Source of the DNA: Mugil cephalus
Taxonomy: Eukaryota; Chordata; Actinopteri; Mugiliformes; Mugilidae
Reading direction: 5' to 3'
Length of the DNA stretch: 64,000 nucleotides
Assembly: GCF_022458985.1 (NCBI RefSeq)
Contig: NC_061790.1
Coordinates: forward strand, 14,240,397-14,304,396
The translations under genes were made by a program, and so were the position numbers. The notes below the pieces were generated by a model, which made no database searches, was not told the origin of the DNA, and worked only from the letters and a program-made list of their open reading frames with translations. Below, one piece after another: positions 1-13,499 of the stretch (its first letter is position 1; each line of letters begins with the position of its first letter).

Positions 1-1156
1 TCTTTACTCGCATGTTTTCTTCCTCTTTCTCCTGCTCTCCACGAGAGCTGTATATATACGGGCTCCCCATCCCATTACAGCTAAATCAAATCACGGGTCA
101 GGGTTAGCGAGTGCTCTTTCTGACAGCACTTGAAAATCCAGTTGCAGCTGGAGGAAGCATCCTCTCAAACATTAATACCGTGGTTGGGAGGTAGAAAGAA
201 ATTAACGATCTGGCTAGAGCCCAGCTCAGAGTGATGAATAGTGCCAGTTGCTCAAACTGAGGCTTGTGTTATGTTTTAATGTTAATCTGTCCATTAATAA
301 TTGCTCGGGCTGTTTTGCTTTAACCTGAATAAGTCAACCACACTCTCCTTGACACTCAAGACCACCGGAACCAACCACATTCTTGTTAAATCCACACACA
401 CATCACTGATGACCATGAACACCATTAAACTGACTGATAAAGAACTAACTGCTTATTCACAGACAGTGTATCACACATAATGACACTGTGAAAATACAGA
501 ACTCATAACTACGACCAATAATTCAACCAGGCTTACACTGACTATAAGGAAGCTCATTATAGTCTTGATTTTCTAACACCTGTGGTGAGGGGGAAAAAAA
601 GCTCCAGACGTGCCAACTCAGTCTGTTCACCAGCCCATGTGATGCGGGCCTTTATGAGAAGACACCTGCAGCACCCAACGTCCCCCAGGCAGCTTTGTGA
701 AAGTCTCAGAGGGGAGAGCAAGAGGGCCAGACCCAGGTTTGGCCCCGGAGGCCGTAACTATCACTCCAGTCCACGGGGTTGCCTTTGGCCTTGCTAACTG
801 TTCCATGAAATGGGCCCCAGGAACAGTGCAAACCTCCCAGAAACAGGCCGCTCACTGTTAACCAACAGTGCTCTCTTTGTGTGAAAATTGTCAAAGCTGG
901 CCCTTTTCTGCACCGGCCCTGCCTTTCTTTTGAGCCTCAGCTGTGAGCAAACAAAGCTGGCTTAAAGGTCTGCATGATGGTTAGCTAGGTAGCTGGCTGG
1001 CTGCATTAGGGCTTGTGTCAGTGACAGCGAAGCAGTTTCCTGTGTTGTGCAGGTGGGGCTTCAATGAGAGTGCGCCATTATCAGAATTTAGGTGACGTAA
1101 ATGTACATCACATTAGAAGTACACATTATCAGTAACAGTTTGATATATATACATAC
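1..1156. other. Intergenic, nothing recognised
   Basis: No open frame resembles a known protein and no exon with paired splice sites was found. Short open frames on both strands lack family motifs. The stretch is ordinary AT-rich teleost intergenic sequence leading into a Tc1-like element. Confidence 0.5.
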
Positions 1157-1687
1157 ACCACCAGTCAAAAGTTTGGACACGTCTTCCCATTCCCATTATT
1201 TTTACTCTTTTCTACATTGTAGATAAACACTAGAGACATATACAATATAACACCAAACACACCTACTGGCTGTGTAAGGGCTATTTGACCAAGAAGGAGA
1301 GTGATGGAGTGCTGCGCCAGATGACTTGGCTTCCACAGTCACCTGACCTAAACCCAATCGAGATCGTTTGGGATAAGGTGGACCGCAGAGTGAAGGCAAA
1401 CGGGCCAACAAGTGTTCAGCATCTCTGGGAACTCCTTCAAGGCTGTTGGAAAGCCATTTCAGGTGGCTGCCTCATGAAGCTCACCGAGAGAATGCCAAGA
1501 GTGTGCAAAGCTGCAATTAAATCAGAGGGTGACTATTTTGAAGAATCTAAAATCTAAAACAGTTATTTCACACTTTCGCACTTTTTTGTGACATAATTCC
1601 ATATGTGTTCATTCATGGTTTTGATAATAACTAATAGAGAAAAAAAAAACATTAAATGAGAAGGTGTTTCCAAACTTTTGACTGGTA
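1157..1687 (+). mobile_element. Internally deleted Tc1/mariner-like element
   Basis: Inverted ends are visible: CAGTCAAAAGTTTGGACAC begins at 1162, and its near-complement GTGTTTCCAAACTTTTGACTG lies at 1664-1684. Between them, 1285-1557 encodes the last ~90 residues of a Tc1-type transposase, including the SPDLNPIE motif that carries the last catalytic acidic residue of the DDE triad. A full Tc1 transposase is about 340 residues, so the DNA-binding domain and the first two catalytic residues are gone. The copy is about 530 bp against about 1.6 kb for complete elements. It could move only if a transposase were supplied in trans. The ends and the motif are seen directly; the family is known. 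Confidence 0.9.
1285..1557 (+). pseudogene. Tc1-like transposase C-terminal remnant
   Basis: This 90-residue open frame matches the C-terminal catalytic part of Tc1-family transposases. PQSPDLNPIEIVWDKVDRRV is followed by the usual tail of paired helices. It lacks the N-terminal paired-like DNA-binding domains and the first two Asp residues, so it cannot be active. It lies inside the inverted ends of the 1157-1687 element. The ATG used here is incidental. Confidence 0.85.
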
Positions 1688-4600
1688 ATTTATTTTGCCA
1701 ACCCGTCTGAAAAGGAGTCTGTGAATCCTCTCTGGAGGTGGTAGAGAGAGCTGTTTGCATATATATTTTGTTTTGCATATATTATTAGCGTAGAACATTA
1801 CAGTCAGAGTTGCCACACCCAACACTACAATAATGTACAGCAACAATAAGTGACTCAATTATCTGTTAAGTTAATATATTGCAGGGTGATTGGAGTTATG
1901 AGCTATCACATCATACTGCTGGCCTCTGTTTATTGCTCTCAGGAACTTTGAGAGAATAAAATAAATAAATGCTTTAACACATGCATAAATCATCCTGTTT
2001 TAATTTTTCATTGCTGAAGCAGACTTGATTGGTGTTTATCCCAAATGACGTTGATTATGTAGTCAGAAGCATAATATGCTTTGAGGAAACAAAAGGAACA
2101 TTTATTAAATGCTATCTGTTATGGGGTTTTCATCTGTGGTTGAAATAGACCATCAAGTCACCACAGCTTTGGGTTCACATGAATGAACTCCCTCTAAGAT
2201 GTGTTCTCATTTAAGGCCGTGTGAAAGAGAAGCTACACAAAGCTACAGAAATGAGCTATAGCTACAACTGCCACGGCAAGAATAAAGGCTTCAATACATT
2301 TATTAAGGTGGATACACTCTGCGAAAGCAACTTTCCCCTTTTTTCTCCCCTTTTGGATGGAATGGAAAACCAGTAGCACTTGGTTTAACCGCGTTTCACT
2401 TTGCATAATTGTTCCCAAGGTTGCCATTTTTTTTATTTCTAGCCTTTCTGTGCCAATATAATTCGATTTCTGTGGCCAAGCCAAATATTTGCAGCATGGC
2501 TTACGCTTCTAAACTGAGCTGTAGTATGGGCAAAAGAGGTTTGCTCAGTGCTGCGCGGACGAGGCAATAAACATATTCAACTCTCATCAACAGCAACAAT
2601 TCAGCCTCTTGTCACCCAGCCATTGTCATTGTCTTGAACGTGACAAGTTGAACACAAAGTCACCCTAAGCATTGCAGTTTTATTACCCACCCTGGATTAC
2701 CCACGGTGGAATGCACTGAGCTACGTGCTGGATGGTTGGATGGCAAAGTGACTGTTTACTACATCTTAGGAACAGATGACACAAACTAAAGGGAGTCAAA
2801 GTCATTTACAGTTAGTTAAATTCCCTGCTGAGAGGCCCTGTTAAATGTTTCTTCCACAGACCTTGCTGGGAAATATTTGCAATGGTTTCCATCCAGATCT
2901 GGGTCACTCGGTTCCACATTCACTGCACAGGTGAGCTGGAGCAGGTTTGTTTGGCATTGGTCACTGGCTGTCCTTTCCTTTCCGCAGGACTGGGAAAGCA
3001 GCACCACAAACAGCTTGCGACAACAAGAGATGCTTTTGTCCAGCGTACCGCGGCGAAATGACACCGCTAAGCTGCCCGCTGCCAATGTTGTCCAGGTCTC
3101 CCAGGACAGTCCCTGGGGGCTACAAGACCTGTTGCCGGCCAGTCAAATAGAGGCAGAAGGAGAGAGAGAGCCCTCAGGAGAATAGGTAACACTGTCAGCC
3201 AGTCGTTCTGCTGCAGCATGCAGATGAAAACAACCTCTTTCACATGGAGTGTATTTTGGCTTGTGAGGCTATAATCATGGATGATTAGCCTAAGAACTCA
3301 ATTCCGAGAGGGGACTATTCCTTATTCCTGTCACACTGTCAGAAATTATATTTACCTACCACTTTTCCCAACTGTCCCAAGACATAAAGGGAGACTTGAG
3401 TGATCAATGGAAATGAGACAGGTGTGTGATATTTGTTTAAAATATATATTTTATTTTTAAAAAAAAAAGCTCTTCATTTCACATTTTGGTATACCCAGAT
3501 GATGTCATGATGGATTTGAATTTAGCTCAAGATGTAGGGATAAAAGCTTTTTGAAAAAGCCGTTGCACAGAGCTTTCCGACGTTAACAAGTACGTGGGTC
3601 TACACTGTAAGAATTTAATCAAGGCAGCAATTTACAAAGGATAACTCAAGATAAGAGTATGAGTACAGGCTGAACTAAAAATATGCGTGACTTAAATCAA
3701 CATAATGCAACTATTCTACTTCAAAATAAAAATTTAGAATCATTTTAGTGGTACGCTATGTGATATGAGTCGATTGGCTACAATCAAGATGTGCATAGCA
3801 CGAACTGTTCTCAGTAAGGGCATCAAGATCTAAGAGGACATTTGTGGAGGAAGCTATGAAAGCTATAAAAAAGATAAAATGTCAAACTGGCTTTTAGTCA
3901 CATTCACAAAAGAACTTCACAAAAGAAAAGTCTGTCAGTCAGCCATGCTGCTTACTGTTGGACTTGTAAGTAATAATAATTGGCGTCCTGTATCTTGTGT
4001 TGTTGCACTGATGTTTGGCTGTGTTAGTGATGTGGTCACACCGGACTCACGCGATCATGAGCACAAGTAAGGACATTTGGGCAGAGCTGCTAGCTCGAAT
4101 TTTGACTGCAATGGTTTAAAAGTGACTTAAATACTAAAACTATGGGAGAGTCCGATACTAATTTTATAGTAATAACAAAAATAATAGTGTCTAAAAGGTA
4201 CTGGAGGGAAGCATCTTATATAAGCCCTCATGCAGGTTGGGACAATGAACAGAGAGATTAACACCTTCCTTTAAGAAAAGTCAAGGATATGCAGTTGAAG
4301 ACGAACACAGAAAGCAAAGCAACACAACCTAGATAATTGCATTCATCACCAAGCCTTTATACTGATTCAGAAATTTCTCCTTAAATACGTTAACTTGTGC
4401 TTTTGCATTTGAGGACTTGCTTAAAATTAAAACGAAACACCTGGTAGCCTTGCATCTGGTAAACATGATCACATTTAAAAAAAAGTGCTGGAAGTTAATT
4501 GTGCATTTACAGACTATTTTTTTCCAAACTACTAAGGTCGGAACACATCATTCGGAAATGTGCACAAAAAATCCCTCTCTGGCTCGTAGCTGGTTAATTA

Positions 4601-7600
4601 CTCAAACAGCATGACTCGTGGCCAGATCATCACCCCACAACAGGTGCAGCCTTCTCTCTTCCGTCTCCTCATACTTATCTTGCTGCAGCTTGTTTTCCTT
4701 CAGCATGTGGAAAACATCTGCATAGGTGGTCCCTCTCTTTCCTTTTACCCCCCTACACCTCACTTTCCACTCCCCTCGATGTATCCCTGCCCTCCATGCT
4801 GCTGCTGCTTCTCTGTCTCTTTTTAGGCTAGAAGAGGGAAGTGCTGATTGTAAATATGGAGAGGTGTCAGCGCCAGAAGAAGAGGGCCGCATATTTCTGG
4901 ATCCAAGCTGCGAGGTTTACCGTAGCATATTTTTATCATGAAAAGCCAACATGGAATAGGCCGGCCGTGCGCAGCTGCTGGTCTAATTTGCTCTAAGCAT
5001 GTACAAATAGGACGGCCCACACAGACCATAAAAGTGGAGTGGAGGTTTTGCTCAACGCGGCACTTTTGTCTGACCAGAGGCATAGGGACGCCTTCCAGAG
5101 AACAAACAGATCACAAAAGAAAAAGAGAAACGAAAACACACACAGGGACTCTCACATGATGGTTAGAAATACAGTAGAATAACTGAAGAGGACGGACTGC
5201 TGCTACTGCAGTGATATTCCACAAGTAAACAGCGCTTCAAGCACAGTTTACGAACAACGCTTTTCATTTATTCATGTTGAACAGATGAAGTGGTGCAGTG
5301 TATGTAGCCTTGTTTATTTATTAAGAATGCTGTCTGCAGATGAATTTAACAGTGTAATAAATGTTCTTTGTTAAATCTTTCTAATTTTTTATCATTATTA
5401 TTTTATATACAAAGTCAAGGTGATTGACTGTCGGAACATAAATATATCGAGCCCTTATGTATATATTTTTTCAGCATATTCTCAGGGTTGTTTCCCACAT
5501 TTAAAGCTGCACCGACGCACCTCCTGCTCGTTCTCCATACGTTTTATTGCACCCTGGAAAGTTTTATTTGCTCTTGAACCATTTGCTCTGGAAACCCCCT
5601 GTAGATCCTATGAGTCTTGTGCGTTTGTACAAGTACATACAACATGCCTGCGCATGAAACCGCGCACACACTTACATGCTCCGTGTATGAATGGGGTTCC
5701 CCTTTAGCCACCAGATAAATAACTAACATCAAACAGTAAACTAGGTGCTAATGAACTGGATCCTGACAGGGTTTGCTTTCCGCGAGCGGAGACCCACCCC
5801 ACAATGGATCTATTCACAGGATCTCAGCCATGGAAAGTGTTGGTAAAGTAATCCCGCTAGAGTTTATGCGACCTTTTCTACCTCTCAGTACGCCTTTCTC
5901 CCCTCGGGCCTTTAAGGACCGGCCAAAAACAACACTGACCTGCATCAGCTGATACAGGCAGAGGCTTCCCATATTTGCATGTTTCAAAATGGCACCCATT
6001 CACAAAACCCTGGCAAATTGATGTGGTGAGGAAAGGAACACAACGCCCCGCTTCCTCTTACGCTGTACCTGAGAGATCAGTCATGGCAACTTCAAGGCCG
6101 GCGTCAACGGCTGTTTCTTCCGCGCGGCACAGGACGTGGCCTGATGGCATCTAAACTGCTTCTGCGGCCAGATCACCCAATGTGCGCGACGCTCCGCACG
6201 CAGGACCTGAAGGAAAAGGCGTCATACAATCTTTATCAAAATATGGGCAGTGTTCCCACTGTGCGTCTGTGTGACCTGACAAACCCAATAAACGTCACGA
6301 CTTTGCATATGGCTTCATTCAGCATATTTGATATCCACATAGGAACAAAAACGTCAGCTTCCAGGCCCACCTGCTGAAGCTAACAAAGAAGTGTAGTCAT
6401 AGTTGTCAGGACAGTGAACTCATCAAGCTTTAACAATGTCATGCGTCTGCGCTTCCTTCCATTTTAGAGTATGCATGCGTCTGAGGTGAGCAGCGGCCAT
6501 CCGTCCATACGGCTGCGTTCTTTTATATCTTTTATGCCTCTGGGCAGCAAAAGGGATGAAATACAGCCAGTGACAGGTAAAGCGATACTCTGTGATGGAA
6601 GTTGTTTTACAGTAGCCACTTTTCAGAAAGAAGCGCAATATTTAAACATATGATATCCTGTTCCAAACCACAGTTCAGAACAGTCTCTCTTCTCGATGTG
6701 AGGGTCACACTGCACTGACAGCCTGTATTTATGGCTATCTGACCTGACACCGTGAAAAGTTTTATTCCTATCAGATGTTTCCATGTGAGGAGAGGTGAGC
6801 AGAAAAAAAAAAAAGTCCTGGTTGTGCGTCATGAAAAATTCAAATGTTATGTTTTTTATTTTACATTTTTAACTACTTTTTTTTTATTATAGCGCTGGTC
6901 TTTGTTTGGTGACATTTTTTATTTTCATCGGGTCCAAAAACAAGAACCGAAGTTGCCATTTACTGAACTCTGGCTCCACCCATATAAACAAACAAATTAT
7001 TTTAGAAATAAAAGAGCTTTTATACTGTGCCTACACTGCGGTGCAAGGTTTACACAATCTATCCATCACAGGTTAGTAATATTTAGGCAATTACATAGAG
7101 GCTATATTTAGTCAGTCACTCTGCCCTTGACAATCACACCTGGGTTGTCTCGGCTCCCATCAAGAGTGAATTTCAAATCATGATGACATTTGCAAAACAA
7201 ATAACCTGCCAGGTGCGGGCTCTTCTTTCTTGAGCTTTTTTTTTTTAATCACTACTATCGAATGGGAACTGGTAGGAGTTGTAATGGTAGCTACAGAACT
7301 CTGAAGTATAAATCAATTCACATGAAAAAAAAAAAAAAAAAAGCTTCTAAGAAAGAAAACGAGTTAGACCTTGAACATTTTGCAGACCATGAGGCATTGT
7401 GCCTTTGTTCCCCAGGAGCCTCACTTCTGCTGCTGTTTCTCAGGTCTCGTGACCCCATCAGCTTGGGTTCAGCAGGATAAAAACCCGTAGTTGTTGGACT
7501 GTGGCATCTGAGGGGACGCGGTGGCTGAGGTGAAGAGGACAGGGGACGTGAAAATGCCAAGGAGAGCGGTGCGGTCGGAAACCTTATGAAAACGACGCCT

Positions 7601-10600
7601 TTGAAGAGTGTTTACCCCTGAATCTGTCATGAATGAGGCCTCGGCTGGCATGTCAAAGAAGCCGGTGAGGTAAGTCGGCTTCTTGTCGCATTCAGTACTC
7701 CCTCTCACCTATCCCACCTCCGCACTACATGCCTAAAAGTACAACCCCCTCCCCTCCGCCCCAGCCCACCTCACCCCCCAAAGCATGGAGCTCGGCGGCA
7801 TGAATGGAGCATTGTGATGCGTCTCCGTCACGGCAGTGAATGTTTTCACTTCCATTTGATCCGTCGGCGAGGCTGCTAATTGGGTAAGCGTGTTCCCAGG
7901 TCACCGGGAGGTTTCTCTTTCCATAAATACAGAGCGCCGACGAAGGCTTCTACAGATGTTGTTTCCCACCCGCTTCCAAGTAGGTTCAGACCAGCTTCAG
8001 GCAGTAGATGTAATTTATTGTGTCTAAAACCACAGTCCAAAAGTTTTCCTTCTCTCTCTCTCTTCATCACTCTAAAGGCTACATTTTATCATCCTCCCAA
8101 GCGCTGGTAGTAGAGCTGATATTTGTCCTTTAACTTGGTCTGCGTGGATCAAGCTGCCATTTGAACCACAGGTGTCATGATGACATGGGCATGGCGTCCG
8201 CGCCTGACAGGTCCAAATTATGTTATTTTCCATGTGTCCTCACACCAGTGACACAATTTATGAGGTTCAGGGTTTATTCGTTTGTTTTTGTCATGGAATT
8301 TACATTTCCTCTCTTGCACAAGGCCTCAAGGCGGCCACATGTGCCAGCACCGAACACTCAGCTGGAAGAGAGAGCTCAGACAGACCCACAGGCATGTTTG
8401 CTGCAGCTAATCCGTAGGGTGTGGTCCAAATGGTCAAATGGTCAGAGAGAGTGTCCTTAAACTGGAGTGCCCAAGTTTAAGCCAGTGTCTTGGCAAGCGG
8501 CCGCCTCACTGAGATGTTTTTGAGTAGCGCTTACCAATTCTAGGGCTGCTCTTTTTTTTCACCTGACTCTGACACCAGTCATCCATGGATGGGACAAAAT
8601 AAACAGACAAGTCTGTCGCCTAATTAAAAACTGTGACATCATTTTATCAAAAAAGTTGTGAAACTGCTTTAGATTTCTCTGGGATGGTTCGCATGGTTTT
8701 CTAGTCATCACCAGGAATAATCTAGTGGCTCTTGTGTCAGAGTGACTTAAAACAGTGTCAGTTGCGGTCACTTACACTATATTTTTATAACATGGTAATT
8801 TAAGCAGCTTTTGCTTTGTTTCTAGATAGCAAAAAAATAACTGAAGCTAATAAGGGTTTACACTTGTCCATTACCGCACATTCACTATTCAGTTCATGCA
8901 ATACAATACAAATGTAAAGAAAGACCACTACAAAGAGCTGAGGCACCTCGCCGGTCAAAACGTGTCCACAGTGTGCCTGTCCTCTAAATCTGGTGTGGTC
9001 TAATGGCGCCACTGTGTGGCAGCAGACACACAAAAAAATAAAAAATAATTATTTTTTTTTTAACAGTGCTGTCATTCTCAGTTGACTACCAGTGCTAGGA
9101 CGTTCATTAATGTCTCCTCTCCTCCAGAAAGATTTCTTTAACACTAATACTTATGAAATAAAACATGTTAAGAGGTGCAACTATAGTTTTATAGCTATGC
9201 CTAGCACGACTTAGAATTAACAGGTTATTTCCCATTAAATGGTCATGAAAATTAACTAAATTCATCTAGTAACACTAAAAAATAAGTGCCTGCTGGACTA
9301 AAAAGAGCCAGAAAACTATGAACATTTAAAGGTATATACACCCAGTTCCCCTTTCTGACTTTCTCATTTTCTCTTTCTGCAAACTGTAATTTGAGCGTGG
9401 TACAGTGCAAACCGAGCGGGGGAGTGCATGAAATAATGAAAATGAAAATGAAATAATGTGAAACAGAAACATAACATAAGCAATTTAATCAGTGGACACC
9501 TGACTAAAGCTGAGGAGGGGAACTTGCAAGTAAACTTAGCGCTGAAGATTGTGCCACAATAACACGTTCCAAACTTTCAGTGTCCACTGAAGTTGCCTCG
9601 TGGTTCTGAAGTGAAATCATTCATACTTTCCATTCAGAGATGAGGGGACCTAGTCGTCATCGTTTGTGCTTCACTCACGATTCAGCTTTAAGGACAAAAT
9701 ACAATGGCGATCTTACCAACAGAAACCAGTGGGCGGCAGTCTTCACACATGGGCTCACCTCACGCTGAAATGACTGCAGCAGAAAAGCAGTCCCCCACAT
9801 CTACAAAGAAACACCTACATATTAAAAGCATACCTCAGCACGGCCGGCTGGTTGTCAGCAGAACACCATCTGTACAAATGGTAAATTTGCAAGCCCTAAG
9901 CGTCCAGGACACGTTACTGTAGTTTCATAAGATGGCAATATAATTATGTGGAGAGGACAAACACAAATGATTCATCTTGATTTACTCATCGAGGAGGATG
10001 TAGTCGTTGAGAAGGGTGGACTCATTCCTCTGAAGTAAATCAATATTCAGCATGGTGTGGGATTGTCTCTTCAAATTAAATTAAACAGGGGCAACAATCC
10101 TGACATATTTCTGCATTAAATATTCTGTCTTTAAAAGTATGCAAATTCAGTCCATCCCTGTTTCATTCCCGTCTCTTTTTTACATCCTTACAGTCTGTTT
10201 AAATATGCCAACATCAGATGAATACACATCCGGCTGAACAAAGAAGTCATCGTTAAAAACTGTTTGGAAAAGACAAGGCACGTCCAAATAGTTTATTTCA
10301 TTTAACAGTTTGAGGAGCTTTTTTTTTTGTAAAAAATATACCATGTTCATGCCCACTACAGCAATCTGGTCAGTTGCATTGTTACTGAGTCTATGCTGAA
10401 GCGTTGCACAAACATATGAACGTCACCCATAATGCCAGAGCACACTCTTTGTTAATGTCACAGTTTAAAAAAAAAGGTATGATCCAATAGCAGTGGAACC
10501 CGGTTAACACCAACAATGAGGTTTGTTTACATTTTTCAGAGAGAGCAAAACACACCATTAGCATCATCATACCTAAAAAAAAAAAGAAAAGAAAGAAGAG

Positions 10601-11250
10601 CAACCGGAGATTCCTTACAAGATCCTAACTGATGCACATCACTGTGGCATCCTTTAATTTGAAACCTGGCCAAGATGGACTGTGATGTGTTTTTGTGATT
10701 TGCCCTTTGGTTTACTGATCAGTAGAATTCTTAGGAAAATATTATTAGAAAATAACTTACAGTCATAATAAAAGTTTTTGTTCAGAAACAACACAAAATT
10801 ATCACTTGAGGACAAATGAAAACAAATCCTTTTCGGGCCGAGTTCTCAGAAACAACAATACAATTATAAAACTAAATCTCTCCCTTCATTGCACTTCTTT
10901 CTCTTATTTTCTTAAATAACAAAAAGTGTACAAAACTGTCACTCTACAACAAATATAAAACATGCAAAACTATATTTCATCAATATTAACTACCTCAGTG
11001 TTCTTTGGCAAACTGAAAGGCCTCTGCCAATGACCTCTGCCAGGAGATGGGGAAATTTCTGTAGCTTGGCATTTTCTTTTCCATGATTTTCCATGAAGTT
11101 TGCTGTGTTACCACTGTGTGTACTCGTACAGCCTTTTTACAAATAGAACAACTTGTTGTCGTTTCATTTTTGAGATTGTACATGATCTGTTTTGTATAGA
11201 TTGCACTGCATCCCCACCCACCACTACTACTACTCTGATGCGATATCACA
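1688..11250. other. Intergenic region upstream of fermt1
   Basis: About 9.5 kb in which I could support no exon. All open frames are under about 105 codons and lack recognisable domains. There are homopolymer runs (for example poly(A) at 7324-7342 and T-runs near 3440-3470), but no long tandem array and no mobile element I can name. Regulatory elements may be present but cannot be identified without alignment to other fish. Confidence 0.4.
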
Positions 11251-11990
11251 AACTTCGCGAGACTACAGCGGCCTCATAAATTCATGATGGCAGTGGAGTT
11301 CGTAGCGGCCCATTAATAAAAGTAACTTGTCTTAGCTTTGGCTTGCGTTAAGAAATGAATGCAATCCATTAGGTAGTCAGTGGCTAGCCAGTACCACACA
11401 CTTGGTGAAAGGTTAATTAAATTAACTTTGTTTTGTTGAGCTAGCATGGTGACGTCACTTTATCGCAAATTATTTACGGCGGCACATTCACATTATGAGA
11501 AATTAAGTCTAAATATGCCAGGCCGCGCTTCACTAAAACTGCTTAAGGATATATAACTTATTATTTTACGCAGCAATATAAAGAATAGGAGTTAACGTCT
11601 AGCATGCTGTGTTTGTGTTAGCTAATTTTGGGGTAGTATTGAGGCCACAGACCCGCTATACCTCACCGGTAAGTTGAAGAACTTTATTTAAACAGCTGCA
11701 TTGACGGGGATTGATGCAGTCATACACACCCCAGCCGATTAGTAATAGTCTGGAAAACGGTTTTATGAACAACCCCGGCTGCTCTGCAACGTTACTCAGA
11801 GACACTGCCTACCTGGTCACTTCCTCCTCTTCCTCCCCCGCCTCCTCAACTCCACCTGTGTGAGTCTGAACGGGGCGTGTTTAACTCCCCAAGGAGCCTC
11901 AGTCCTGATCCAGTCCGCTCCTCAACTAATTTCTAGGAATAAGGTCGCCGCTAGGAATCTTTGAATCGAGGTAAGAATGGTGCCAGGAAT
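11251..11990 (+). promoter_or_regulatory. fermt1: Candidate fermt1 promoter and non-coding first exon
   Basis: The fermt1 start codon lies in an exon that begins with a splice acceptor (AG at 13489-13490), so an upstream non-coding exon must exist. Two strong donors lie in this region: CACCG/GTAAGT after 11668 and AATCGAG/GTAAGA after 11970. A perfect CRE palindrome, TGACGTCA, is at 11450-11457. A TCGCGAGA motif is near 11256, and GC-rich tracts lie at 11825-11880. Which donor is used, and where transcription starts, is inference. Confidence 0.35.
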
Positions 11991-13499
11991 GGCGCAGAAA
12001 CCTACTGTTAGTTTTTATTATTGTCCTGCCGTGTTCAGTCGTATCTCTGACGAAAATAAAAAAAAAAAAAAACTCATGTGATTGCGGATAGTCCAGCTGG
12101 GCTTGGTCTGTGGCAGGCCTACACATAATACAAGTTAATGGTTAATGTGTAGAACTGTATTATACCTTTATAGCCACTTTAGGACTGCATAATATGTTAT
12201 GAGAATTCCACAACAACGGAATGTTTACTGTCATATTTTTATTTTTCACTTGAATGATTTTAACAGTAAGAAGTAATGTTTGGTGCTATTGATCATTACT
12301 GAATATGTGCAGTTGCTGTTGTGTGTTTTTTTTTTTTTCATGGCCATGGGGTGGGTTTCTTACTGTGGAGTCACGATACGAGAGCTCTTTCAAACCATGC
12401 ATATTTGTGTGTGAAGCAATGTGTGATCGGTGGACTGAATTTTGATAAGGACCACCAGATTACAAAAACACCGTTCCTTCCCATCACATTCTGGTGCTGG
12501 TAGTGTATTATCGTGGGAGTGTGTTGATCTCCAGCAAATCTCAACAAGCCTCCCCTCTGTAGGCATCCGAGCTGAAACTTTTAACCGTACCCTACAGCTT
12601 CACGCAAGCACGGGGAGGGAGCGGCACAAAGAAAGCAGAGCGTGTTCATTAAACTTAGCCTCCAGTCACGAAAGGTATACACTAACGTTGGGCCTTTCGG
12701 GATGAAGAGGGCTGAAGTTTCTGATGGCTGTTCTTGGCTGGTTTGTGGCGGAGTTTGCTCGTCTTTGTTTGACTTCAGATTCGAAACGAAGGCTAGACTG
12801 GAGCGGTGTGTGGAGATTTTGATTTTGTATATGGTCTCTCCTGCACCAGATTCGTGTCCCTGCTCGTCACACATTCCACAGCGTAACCTCCCCGCACCTC
12901 CTCCTCTCCTCACCTTTCCTTATCTGTATGTGTTTCATCCATTCCCCCTGGCTCATTAAAGTCAACCGATCACCTACCAAATACTTGCACAACGTACAGC
13001 TTTGTTGTCTGTTGTGTGGGCCTGCACTGCGTTCTGCAGTCTTGTCTCCCGCGCTGGCTGGCAGCTGCCCGTCCGCGTGCTCGTATATATCTTATTTATG
13101 ACTGTATTGGCTGAGAGGGGCTGCAGTATCATTGCAGAGACACTGCAGTAGGAGCAGAGTTCAGATCTGATCCATATGTGGCCACTTGAAACAGAAACAC
13201 GAAGAGATCTGTGTTTGTTAACTCCTAGCCAAGTTAATTCGGATGTTCCCACAGGATGTTGAGAAACACTTAATCCACTGACTCATGTTTTTCCTCCCAG
13301 ATGTTTCCTAATGTTCCAAACAAAAGAAATCAAGATCAAAATATTGCGGTGGAATTCCCCCCACCATGTTTTTAATTATAGTTTTAGAAAAATAATAAAA
13401 AAAAATAAAAAAAATCACTCCAACCTAATAATGTACACGTGCATGTGTCTTATTTCAAATCCCCGCGCTGTCCCACCTTTTTGTTTTTAGACCCGGGCC

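Noticed and set aside
4602-4892. 96-codon - strand frame overlapping + strand frames near 4.6-4.9 kb
   Set aside because: Three overlapping frames on both strands have similar length, low-complexity content and no splice-linked neighbours or motifs.
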